A stretch of DNA of 64,000 nucleotides from Diphasiastrum complanatum (lineage: Eukaryota > Streptophyta > Lycopodiopsida > Lycopodiales > Lycopodiaceae): positions 14,664,049 through 14,728,048 of the forward strand of contig CM055095.1 of NCBI GenBank assembly GCA_029204225.1, in the 5' to 3' direction. A model generated the notes under the pieces. The model saw only the letters and a program-made list of their open reading frames with translations. It was not told the DNA's origin and ran no database searches. The first letter of the stretch is position 1; every line of letters begins with the position of its first letter. Positions 32,001 through 43,171 of the stretch are shown here, in pieces. The position numbers and the translations under genes are program-made.

Positions 32001-35000
32001 TGAACATAATTTGCATGCCTCATATTTCTTCAAATATTTCAGATTCTGTTAAATATGGAGTGATCACTTCTCAATTCTACAGGTTTTCTCATCTTTGTAC
32101 TGGTAGAGATGCTTTTGTAGGCCAGTCAAGCAATCTAATGATTTTGTTATTCCATAAGGGTTACTTGTTTAAGAAAATCATGAGAAAAGTTCAAACTGTT
32201 TTAGACTCTTTTGGTTTTATCTTATTTAAGCTTATGGTATGTTTAAGATGATTAATCATAGAATCCTGAAAAGTGGGAGCTAAGGAGCCCGCTTTGTTTC
32301 TAGTATTTTGTCTTTGGCTTAGTAAATCGTATACACTTTATGATCCTTGTTCTTATTTATTTTATTTTGTGTTTTATTTTTATTTTATTTTTAATTAGAT
32401 TCAATTTGTAGATTTTATTTTTGAATCTCATTTTATTTAAATTATTAGTATTTTTTCTTTCTTCTTGCTGATTGTCTTTTGCTTCTTAGTCAACACTGGG
32501 TCTACCCAAGAGAATCTGGATTCTTTCGAAACCCAGTTAGCAACTTATGCTTGGGTACTGATGAGACATAAGCAATGCTATTTGGCAAAAAAATTTGTTT
32601 ATTGAGTTTTTTATTATTGTTTTGACTTAGATCCTTTGACTTTTTGAGTTGCTCGTATATTGTTTCTAAGCTTTACCTTATGACATCACTGACTTCTCTA
32701 TATAAATTTGTGAAATTGGATATATTCTAATTTCACAAATAGATAATTTCTAAATTTGGGTGAAAAGGGCAAATCTCTAGGGCTTGTAGATTTGAATAGG
32801 TTTTTGGTATTCAAATGAAATGAGCAAAATTTCTACATGGAAAAAGCATTTTTCATGTGAATGTCAATTCGAATATGTTTTGTTTTCTACATGGTAAGAG
32901 CAATTTTTGCAACTTGTAAAAGCTTGAGGGTTTACAGGAGATCAATAATGAAGTGATGTCTCTGGACCCGGGTCACTTGGTTGCCGAAATAAAGACGATC
33001 GACTCCCAAGAGTCACTGAGGGGTGGTGTGCTTGTGATGGTTACTGGATCTTTGGCAAGCAAGAACAATGCTAGGAGAGACTTTGTGCAAACATTTTTCT
33101 TGGCTCCTCAAGAGAAAGGATTCTTTGTTCTAAATGATATGTTACGGTACCTTGAGGCAGAGCCTCCATCTTTACGATCCACAAATGTAACTAATGGCAA
33201 CCTTGATGTCCCTGCACCACCTGCATTTACAGATTCTTCACAAGCTGGTCCTGGTACTGAGTAATAACTTCTCATTTTTTACAGATTAAATAGCAGTATT
33301 TCTGTCCATTTAAGTCTTAAGGTATGCAGATATTTTAAGCATGGTTTGGTTTTAGGTTTGTTTTTGGAAATGGGCTTCATTGAAATTGTGAATGCAGTGG
33401 CAGCCAATGCTCGTTCTGAGGATCACGAGGTTGTGGAGGGTGCGTCAGCACCAGCATTTGTGGAGGAGGCCCCTAGTGAGGAAGCCTATGATTCAAATGA
33501 ACAAGTTGAGGCCTTTGAGACTGAGGAAGCTCATCCAACTCCTCGGGAGCTACAACCTCTGAAGGTCTCTTCTGCTCTAGAGGAGCCTACAGTATTGGCA
33601 GTTGAGACGGAAGTGTCTGTACATGATGAAGCACAGGTTCAGACTCCCAAAAAATCATATGCCTCTATTGTAAGTATATGCTGTTGAAGGATTTATTGTT
33701 AGATGCCTTTGAATTAAGTTGGTTTGTTTTTCTGGTTTTTATGGGTATAAACAAATGAACTCGTCTTTGGTGTTGAGCAACGACTATGCTGTTGTGAGTT
33801 TTCAACATTGAAATATATTATAGAATCTGTTTGCACTATAGAGTCTGGAATACTGTCATGGTTAATTGTCTGCTGTTAGTAAGCAATATCATCTTGCACA
33901 CATTCTCCAAGTTTGGTATGAAAGAAATGAATTGGTGTGAGGTCTCCTGCTTTAATATCATCCATTAAGGTTTTGATACTCAGCAATGTTTAATCGAAAC
34001 GTGTTTCGACCAAAGAAACGCGTTTGAAACGTCCCGTTCAAAACGGACCCATTTTGAAACCTCAACCGGACGTTCGAAACAACTAGGATAAAAAACCAAA
34101 TTTTTTGGCTGCAACCAGTTCAATGCAACATGGTCACAAATTACAATAAGCACTAAAGCCACTAAGTTGGAGATAGAAAATGAAATTGGATGTATCTACC
34201 GAGTACTAGTCTTTCTATCACATGTCTAAACCCCAAAAAACCATGAAAACACATTTTCCAAAAAAGAAAAAAAACCCTAAAAATATTTCCCGTTTGAACC
34301 TGGACCTCCCGTTTCAAACGCGTTTCGAAACAACGTACGAAACAGATTGATAAAACATTGATACTCAGCTCATAGCCAGTTATCTCTAATTGGAAATTTA
34401 TAACAACACTACCTCTTTAAGGCTCTTTAAACCTGTGATCTGAGAGTATTTTGGAGCAAAAGCCTTTCTTGAAAAAAACCAATCTAGAATAGGAGTAGCT
34501 TCACATGTGAGAACACATGTCTCTCTGGCTTTCACTAATTAAGGGTTAAGACCATTCATTAAAGATTTGGAGAAACAAATATTTTCAAATGATCTGTATG
34601 GTGGTTCGTAAAATAGGTGTTCAACTTGACAGCTAATGCTCTTAAGTTTTGCAGGGGCATCTATACGATCATACTTTTCTTATCTTGACCTTAGCTCTGA
34701 GAATGGAAGTCGCAAAAATGGAAATGGAGCAGCTAATACATTCAGTAAAGAAACTGGAGAATGTAAGGGAGGTTGTGGATGAGAAAAGGATGGGAAAACT
34801 GAATGATCTACAGAAGACACTGCAAATGGAGAGGCAAAATATCCTCCTGATGAAGGATAGAAACAGTTGATGAAAAGAGAACTGGTCTATCACTATTATC
34901 AACAGAACCTGAAACATGATGGAATTTGAAAGTGGTAGAGCAGACTGAAAAGCTACAATGATTAACCAAGATGAAATACTTCTTGAAATTGTCTGTGGTA

Positions 35001-38000
35001 TGTGTCAGTTTGTCATCTGTAACTATCAAATGTCTCCTCTGCATGCCTCTACCTCTCATCCATGGTAGACTGACTCATCTTTATTGATAAATTGGTGAAG
35101 GCTCTTCTCTACATCTTTTTGCATCTCATTTGACTAGGAATTCTTCTGAATAATGTGAGCTAAAAGTATTGCCCATATCGACAGGAAGTTGTCTGCAACT
35201 AGAGACTCAAACCTGTCTAATCTCTCAAGGAGTACTAGTGCAGGATGACCGGCTTTAACAGGAATTAAGAACAGTAAAGCCTATACATAATGCCGGTAAT
35301 GATCGAAGAATGGCAATGAGCTCAACACTCTGAATCACTGTAGACTAAATGGATACAATCTTTGTGAGGGCTGTAAAGCGCAAGTAGGATACTGCCGCTT
35401 GGCAATAGACAGTGATCAATAAAAATGATGGACCAATCAGTTTATAAGAAAACAGTCCCTCATTAATCCTGGTAGAAAATGGTAGAATGCTGCCGAATGG
35501 ACTTGGAAGATGAAAGTGATCGTACTCAAGACATGGACAAGAACATTGGTGATGCTGTAGGGTCAATTTTCAAGGATGAAGCTGCCTAGCAACAAATTTG
35601 TTACAGCAAGCTGTCTTCAGTGAGACCTGCAGGAGTTGTGAATGGTGGACTGATTGGAAGCTATGATTGATTCTCAAGTGTTATCAAAAGGTTCTGACCA
35701 TTGAACAGCGAAAGGATCTTGTCAAAAGCAATAGTGGTCAGAAGCTATGCTATGAAAGACCTGTAGCAATGTAGCAGAAAGCTAATATGATGGAGCTGTA
35801 GACCTATTGGAATTGAGATGACTGGTCATGATAGAAAACAGCGGACAGCCAGTGATGAAGGTTCATCAACGATGGGAGCTTGCAATGATGTTAAATTGTT
35901 GATTGTGGAGCATAAAAAAACAGGATACTGCTGTGTAGGATGGAAAGACATGGCCAGCCAGCAATAAAGTTAGGATAAAAGACTCGTATATTGTTGTTCG
36001 TGTATTGTTTCTAAGCTTTGCCTTATGACATCAGTGACTTCTCTATATAAATTTGTGAAATTGGATATATTCTAATTTCACCAAGCTGAATGGATCCTAA
36101 GCTACTTTGAGAACTATCAGAAGGAAGCTGTATTTCTGGGGCTCAGATTAAGACTAGTATTGTCCATGATTTATCTTCTTTAGTTTGTGTCAGACTCCCT
36201 CTCTGATCTTCTCCTCAAACCTTGTTAATTTCTTGCACTTACAAGCATCAAATTACTTCTAACACAAGATGGAGCTGGCTGCCTTGTCTCCTCCCAGCCT
36301 TTGCTGCATAGATTATGATGAGGAATGCCTCTCTCTAGGCTCACTTATCCAAAATCCTCAAGCACCCCTTAACCTTGACCCTTCCTAAATCTCGACACAT
36401 GGCTAACTCCATGCACAGTCGACACTCACCACTGGGCAATACCCTGACACATAGGCAAGTGAGTAGGCTGACATGTGTCACTCATCCATTGGACCAAATG
36501 TCCCAGTGGGCATGTGACACGTGTCATGTTTGACCGGTCAACCCTGACATGTGTCACTCATTCACTGGACCAAGTGTCCCAGTGAGCATATGACATGTGT
36601 CACGTTGACTAGTCAACTCTCTTACTTTTTAGGAGGTCGGTCCAGCCACTCCGAATTAATGACTCAGTACCCTATACCCAAGCAACATGCGACTCTGAGG
36701 CTCAGAAACATCATTTACAACTTTATTTACATTTATGTTACAAAGGTCACCACAGGCCGGTGACTTAGCCATTTCTGTATTTACAAGAAGTACATCTATA
36801 AGTAAAAACAGTAAACAACCGGGACAGGGAGTAAAAGCTGTAATATTCCTTCCCCCCTCAGGTAACATCGTCCGCGATGGCAAAGCTAGGGTACTGTGCA
36901 CACAGACTATGCGCGGTCTCCCAGGTAGCATCAGAAAGAGGCCTGCCATGCCAAGCGACCAAGTACTTACGGATCAGACGGTTGCGTAAATGCCTCTCCC
37001 GACTATCCAATACCCTCGCTGGCCCATGGGTTACTTCTCCCTGCTCCTGGAATGCAAACAAAGCATCAGACAACAAGTTATCACCGTTATGTAAAACCCA
37101 TTTCCATCTAGAAACATGAAATACAGGATGCACTTTACAAGTTTTAGGAAAATCTAACTTATAAGAAACATCACTGATTCTTTTAACAATTTTCCAAGGT
37201 CCACAATAACGCGGGGACAACTTGTAACATTTGCCCGTCTTAAGGGTCTTAGAGTCCTTGGGTACTTGGGGAATCACCATGTCTCCTACCACAAACTCTC
37301 TAGGCGTGCGATGCTGATTAGCATATGACTTTGCTCGATCCATCGCTTGCCTAATATTAACCTTCGCTAACTCAAGCATTTCATTCATTTGAGTTAGAAA
37401 ATTAGCCGCACTAGGCACTCTCTGAGGAATTCCTACCGTAACAGGGCTAGCTGGCCTAAATCCATAGTTAAGCTCGAAAGGACTCATCTTAGTACTCACA
37501 TTTTTCTTGTCATTGCAAGCAAACTCCAACAGTGGCAAGTACTTCTCCCACTGAGTTTGCTTATCCCCAACAAATGCCCTAAGCATATCCTCTAAGGTCT
37601 GGTTGACTCTCTCAGTTTGGCCATCCGTTTCAGGATGCTCCGTACTGCTCATTCTCAATTGGACTTCAAGTTTGGCCATAACTGCAGTCCAAAAGTTTCC
37701 AGTGAATCGAGTATCCCTGTCAGACACTATGGATAACGGTAATCCATGAAGTCTGAACACATGCTCGATAAACAAATTAGCTACTCCAGCCGCATCAATC
37801 TTTTTATGCGTTGGAATAAAATGATCCATTTTCGTGAGTCTATCAACTACGACCAAGATAGAATCATGCTGCAACTGCGTGCGAGGCAAGTTGGTGACAA
37901 AATCCATGGAGATACCCTCCCATCTTCCTTCTGGCACAGGTAGTGGGTGTAAAACTCCACGAGGTTTAATCCTTTCAGCTTTAGTGACTTGGCACTTCAA

Positions 38001-41000
38001 ACAATGTGTCACATAATGGTAAACATCTTTTTTAAGCTTAGGCCACCAGAAGTTACGTAAGATCAACTTATAGGTCTTAACCTGCACTAGGGCTATCATG
38101 ACATAAATGGACAATCTTCCTACGCAGCTCCTCACAAGCTGGAATGAGAAGTTTGCCATTTCTCCTGATCATACCATCTTCTATGGTATATTTAAGGTAA
38201 GTGTGAGTCAAGAGACCAGAACTCTCATCCGGAGATTCTACTTGCGCAAGATTTGCCTCCCTCACAATTCCTTGACAATGAGGATCCTCTTGCTGAGCCT
38301 GTCTAATCTCAGCAATCAGGTCATTTTCTATGACCACCAAAGACATCTGATACAATATCCGAGATAATGCATCAGCCACACGATTTTCGGCACCTTTCTT
38401 GTACCACATTTCCATGTGAAATTCCTGCATCAACTCAGCCCACCTGGCTTGCCGCCCTCTTAGGTCCGGCTGGTTGCAGAAATATCTCAAAGTGTTATGG
38501 TTAGTGTACACATAGAATTCCGCACCATACAAATAATGCCTCCATGCCTTCAAAGCGTGGATAATGGCAAACAACTCTTTCTCATGAGTTGGATAATTCT
38601 TCTGTGCAGGGTTGAGCTTCTTGCTCTCAAAGGCCACATGCCTACCCTCTTGCATCAGAATTGCCCCAACGACGATGTCACTTGCATCCGTTTCTACGAC
38701 AAATGGTTTTTGAGGGTCAACAATTTTTAAAGTGACAAAGTCAGCCACAGCTTGTTTCAAAGCATCGAAACTTCGCTGCTGAACTTCTGTCCACTCTTTC
38801 CATTTATTTTTCTGTAACATATCGGTCAATGGTGCAGCTACGTGTGAATAATTCTTCACACCTTTACGATAAAACACAGCCAACCCTAGAAAGCTTCTTA
38901 GTGTCGTCAAGTCTGTAGGAATAGGCCAGGCAAGAAGATCAGCAACCTTCTGCGGATCCGGTTTTATTCCATCTGCTGACACTATAAAACCCAAATATGC
39001 TATTTATTTTTTAAACAATTCACTTTTTTTATCATTAGCGAACAATCTATTTTCCCTCAAAGTTGATAACACAGTTCTTAGGTGATTAACATGCATAGCA
39101 TCACCACAACTGTAAACAAGTATGTCATCAACAAAATTAACCACAAACTTGCCCATAAACGGTCTAAGCACATCGTTCATTCACATCATAAATGTTGCAG
39201 GGGCGTTAGTCAATCTAAAAGGCATAACTAAAAATTCATAGTGTCCAAAACAAGTCCGGAAGGCAGTTTTATGCCCGTCCTCTTCTCGAACTCTCACCTG
39301 GTCGTAACCACTCTTTAGGTCAATTTTGCTAAACATTGTAGCACCATGGAGGGCATCCAAAAGATCATCTATACGTGGCATAGGATATCGATGCTTAACA
39401 ATAATCTTGTTCAAGCCTCAATAGTCCACACACATTCTCCAAGACCCATCCTTCTTTTTTACCAGAATGATCGGAGAGGCAAAGGGGGAGAAGCTAGGTC
39501 TTACTTGCCCCTTGGCAAGATAGTCCTCAATCATGCTTCTGAACTCTTCCTCCTCTTTCAGACTCATTCTATAAGGTGGTCTATTAACAGGAGATGATCC
39601 AGGAATTAACTCGATTCTATGCTCCACATTTCTCTTAGGGGGTAAAATAGATGGAAGTTCATTCGTGAACACATCTAGAAACTCCTCCCTAATTTGGCGA
39701 TTTAGGTTCTTAGTAAGATTAGTTTGTTCTTGACATACATCAGACTCATTAGCAGAAACAGACATATCATACAAGAAACAAACATACATGCACTTACACT
39801 GAACCTTACGCAACTGCGTTGCCGTGATCAAAGGTCCTGGAGGCATATCAGGCTCTCCACGCAGGGAGTGAATCCTACCATCGTGCTGGAACTCATACAC
39901 ATGAGTATCCCAAGCGATGTAGGGTTTCTTAGCCACATGCCAACAAATTCCAAGCACCACATCAAAGCGAGCCAAACGGGTAATCTCAAAATCTAACTCC
40001 TCAGTATAGCTCTGAATGGTTAGAGGCGTACCCACAACCCTGGCATCCCACACTTCCGCACCCTTTCCATCAGCCATTTCGACTGTGTACTGGTACAAGG
40101 ATGGTTGTGTGCTCACTTTCAACCGTTTAATCAAAGCGGAGTTAATGACGTTACGTGAGGACCCAGTGTCAAATAGAATCAAAACATCTCTACCACACAG
40201 CTGGCCACGCATAACAATCAAAGAAGTGCAAGGAAACTGATACCCGTGTTGTGCCGCTCTTGACAATTGTGGCAAAGGAACCGAGTCCACCTTCCGAATC
40301 ACCGACACGTTCATTAACCGTGGAACATCTTCTTGTCTCAATTCCTCAATTTTCATAGGATCTGCCTCCTCAACTTGCAAACTGTAGGTGGTCTGTGAGG
40401 GATTGCGAGAACACTCCTTCCACCTATGCCGCCCTAGACAGCCAAAGCAAAGGTTCTCTTTCTTTGCCCGCTCCAAGTCCTGCGGCGATAGCGTAGAAAA
40501 GCGCTGGCCCCCTTGGGCATTGGACGTCCCATACCGCCCTTTGCCTTTTGAGGCGCCCGCACCTTTACTCTTTTTCGCACTCTGAATTTGCTCTTGTGAG
40601 GATTGACCCTTCCATTTTTTAAACTTTCTTTTCCCCCAAGGCTGAAACCCTCCTGAAGTAGGTGTCTCAGACTCGGCCTTTTTTCCATCCTCATAGTATA
40701 GGGCCATCTGTACCGCCCTATGGAGGCTTGGAGCCTGCTCCTTTCTCACGAAAGGCCTAAGGCTCTCACGCAAGCCCTCCACAAACTGGAATACTTGCAA
40801 AAACATTGGCACTTCTTCTGGTATCCGCATCAGTGCTTCTCTGCACTTGTCCGCATATTCCTGTACGGACGCATTGCCTTGTTTGAGGCTTGACCGTGCT
40901 TGCATCGCCTGGTTTTTCTCATCTGATGGCACCCAATTCTCAGTGAACATCCGCTTGAACTGATCCCAAGTTACAGGCACCAAATTATCCTTCTCAATTT

Positions 41001-43124
41001 TACGCCACCAGCGTTGTGCCGTCTCTTGCAAGCGATATGTGGCTTCTGCAATCCTCTGTTCATCATCATCAATACCACACATCTGAAAAGCCTTTTCCCA
41101 CTTTTGAATCCAATTCTTGACTGCATCAGTGTTGCTTACTGCAACTGCTCTTGTGTATTTTGGCGGTTTCAAATCTTTAATTGTGGGCAGTTTCCGCATC
41201 TTTGATGGTTGTTCGGCTTCTTTCTCAACTGTCACAGGCTCAACGGCTACCATGCTGTTCCACTAACCCTTTCAGGTTCCTGTGGAGATTTAGCCGACTT
41301 TAGTTGGTCAAGAATTTGTTGTAAAATCACCTCCATGGCATCCACCTTGGCTGCCACTTCTTCGACTCTCAAGATTTCTGTGCTTGCACTTCCTAATGGA
41401 TCCATATTTGCAGTGTTGAGGGCTGTCCACTTGTTTAGAAGTCGAAATTACTGGCAAAAATGAGTTTACAACTCTCAAACCCTTTTTTCCTTGTGTAGTA
41501 GGTCGCCCCTTTTCTGGCTTTCCAATGAACCCTTAAAGTCCGGTTTAGGCTAAGATTGCCCAATCATCAAGCAATTTCTTCTCAGCTGGTTTTGCACCTA
41601 TGTATGAGAACCAAATTTTGAAAAAACACCATAGGACTCCGTTTTCTTTGCTGTAAATTGCATACAATAGCCCTTAAGGTCTGCCTAGAAGACTCCCAAA
41701 ATCTGAGGACGATCCAAGAACCGAGCGGAAAGTTACGAAGAAAAAACTCTTCAGCCTGCCAGCACCCACCAGCTACAAGAAAATTCTCGAAATCGCCTAG
41801 ATTTCGCTGCTGGGGTTGGTTCCTATGGCTAATCTATTGTGCCTTGGCAATAGGAACAGTTTGCAACAGATCCCATAGCCATCTGAGCTCTCAATCAAAA
41901 GTTATGAGCAAAAAACTCCTCTTTCTCTCTCTAGAACGTTTTTGTTTTTTGTTTCCTGCACATACAAGCATCAAATTACTTCTAACACAAGATGGAGCTG
42001 GCTGCCTTGTCTCCTCCCAGCCTTTGCTGCATAGAATATGATGAGGAATGCCTCTCTCTAGGCTCACTTATCCAAAATCCTCAAGCACCCCTTAACCTTG
42101 ACCCTTCCTAAATCTCGACACATGGCCAACTCAATGCACAGTCGACACTTGCCACTTGGCAATACCCTGACACATAGGCAAGTGAGTAGGCTGACATGTG
42201 TCACTCATCCATTGGACCAAATGTCCCAGTGGGCATGTGACACGTGTCATGTTTGATTGGTCAACCCTGACATGTGTCACTTATTCACTGGACCAAGTGT
42301 CCCAGTGAGCATATGACATGTGTCACGTTGACTAGTCAACTCCTACTTTTTAGGAGGTCAGTCCAGCCACTCCAAATTAATGACCCAATACCCTATACCC
42401 AAGCAACATGCGACTCTGAGGCTCAAAAACATCATTAACAACTTTATTTACATTTCTGTTACAAAGGTCACCACAGGCCAGTGACTTAGCCATTTCTGTA
42501 TTTACAAGAAGTACATCTATAAGTAAAAACAGTAAACAACCGGGACAGGGAGTAAAAGCTGTAACAGTTTGAAACACCACGATTGAATGAGTGGAAAAGT
42601 TTTGAATCTAGCAATACTTACTGACTTCGGGGACATCTGGACACTCTCTGAAAGTTTGTTTCTAACTTTATTTGATCTAGACTTTTTAAGCACTTGTATT
42701 GGTACTACATTTACATGGAAAGGATTTTGTTCTTGGAGCATGTGAAACATAATTGGTTCTCATGATACGGGTAAAGATATTGCTCATAAAGTCAAAGGTT
42801 CCATGTCTGTTTTACTATATCCGCATTATCCTAGAATCGATGTCGATGCAAGTGTGACCTTTCATGCTAATTGTTGCATTTCTACTTTGACCTACAATGC
42901 TTACTTGTGCAATGTCAGTTGAGATTAATGAAAGAGAATCCAGGATTACATGCCACCAATAGTCAGAATGGGGTGTCAAAGCCAGCTTGTAACAATGTGG
43001 ATCAGGCGACCGCACCTGCTCCAGTTTCATCTGTGCCTGCATCAATCCCAGCCATTTCTGATGATGGCGGTGATGGAGCTGTAGATGTAGAACATGAAGG
43101 TTGGTGCTAAAATGTGTGGAAAGT

Positions 43125-43171
<47 letters not shown>

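Larger units (their letters stand above)
29815..32251 (+). pseudogene. PLE reverse transcriptase, inactivated
   Basis: RNA-dependent DNA polymerase of Penelope type. In order: a CSC...GHIVTADTSIV...[11 protein letters not shown]-terminal segment (split by the TIR element at 29887-30566), [13 protein letters not shown], motif A in [10 protein letters not shown] (about 31340), motif [19 protein letters not shown] (about 31645), motif C YIDDL (about 31780), then the C-terminal IYPEE, FLDLS and [11 protein letters not shown] stretches. Lesions: the TIR insertion, a frameshift near 31201 (after the NELW residues) and a TAA at 31832 in an otherwise continuous frame. The order and spacing of motifs match PLE enzymes rather than LINE, LTR or group II intron RTs. 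Family assignment rests on remembered motif patterns. Confidence 0.85.
29799..32750 (+). mobile_element. Penelope-like retroelement (PLE) in G3BP intron 2
   Basis: Flanked by the exact 8-bp repeat TAAATTTG (29791-29798 and 32751-32758), whose removal restores the minisatellite phase. Without the inner TIR insertion it is about 2.3 kb, lacking its 5-prime end. It codes for a PLE-type reverse transcriptase followed by about 0.5 kb of AT-rich 3-prime DNA that includes hammerhead-like motifs. No GIY-YIG endonuclease is seen downstream of the RT; an upstream one would have been lost in truncation. It lies in sense with the host gene. Confidence 0.8.
29528..32930 (+). repeat. Intron minisatellite (about 54-bp unit) split by the PLE
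   Basis: Units containing (T)GGAAAGAGCAAATTCTGAATG or GGGTGAAAAGGGCAAATC and GATTTGATAGGTTTTTT start near 29528, 29583, 29637, 29688 and 29744, a period of 51-56 bp. The array resumes after the PLE at 32757 and 32814, with a decayed unit near 32890. Removing the PLE plus one target duplication puts the next GGGTGAAAAG exactly where the period predicts. It lies in intron 2 of the G3BP-like gene. Confidence 0.85.
36234..42566 (-). mobile_element. Ty3/gypsy chromovirus, near full length, antisense in G3BP intron 4
   Basis: Two LTRs of about 610 bp (36234-36845 and 41957-42566) are nearly identical (a few percent difference by eye) and flank a gag-pol region on the minus strand. A polypurine tract (GAGGGGGGAAGGAA on the minus strand, 36846-36860) borders the 3-prime LTR. 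Order gag, protease, RT, RNase H, integrase, chromodomain-like end is typical of Ty3/gypsy chromoviruses. I find no convincing primer-binding site and no matching 5-bp target duplication at these boundaries. Confidence 0.93.

Noticed and set aside
32496-32565. Canonical intact hammerhead ribozyme
   Set aside because: CGAAAC does not follow CTGATGAG and stem II in the same copy. Only the core motifs and two stems are present, in a different order, so it is reported as a finding rather than as an ncRNA.
29799-32750. Telomere-linked PLE (Athena/Coprina-type) with plant telomere repeats at the junction
   Set aside because: No TTTAGGG or related repeats lie at either end; the element sits in a minisatellite with an 8-bp duplication.
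41900-41956. Primer-binding site of the Ty3/gypsy element
   Set aside because: The minus strand after the LTR reads GGAAACAAAAAAC, which I cannot match to a usual plant tRNA 3-prime end.
36229-42571. 5-bp target duplication of the Ty3/gypsy element
   Set aside because: Flanks TTTCT and GTTTG do not match; alternative LTR starts a few bases upstream did not give a match either.
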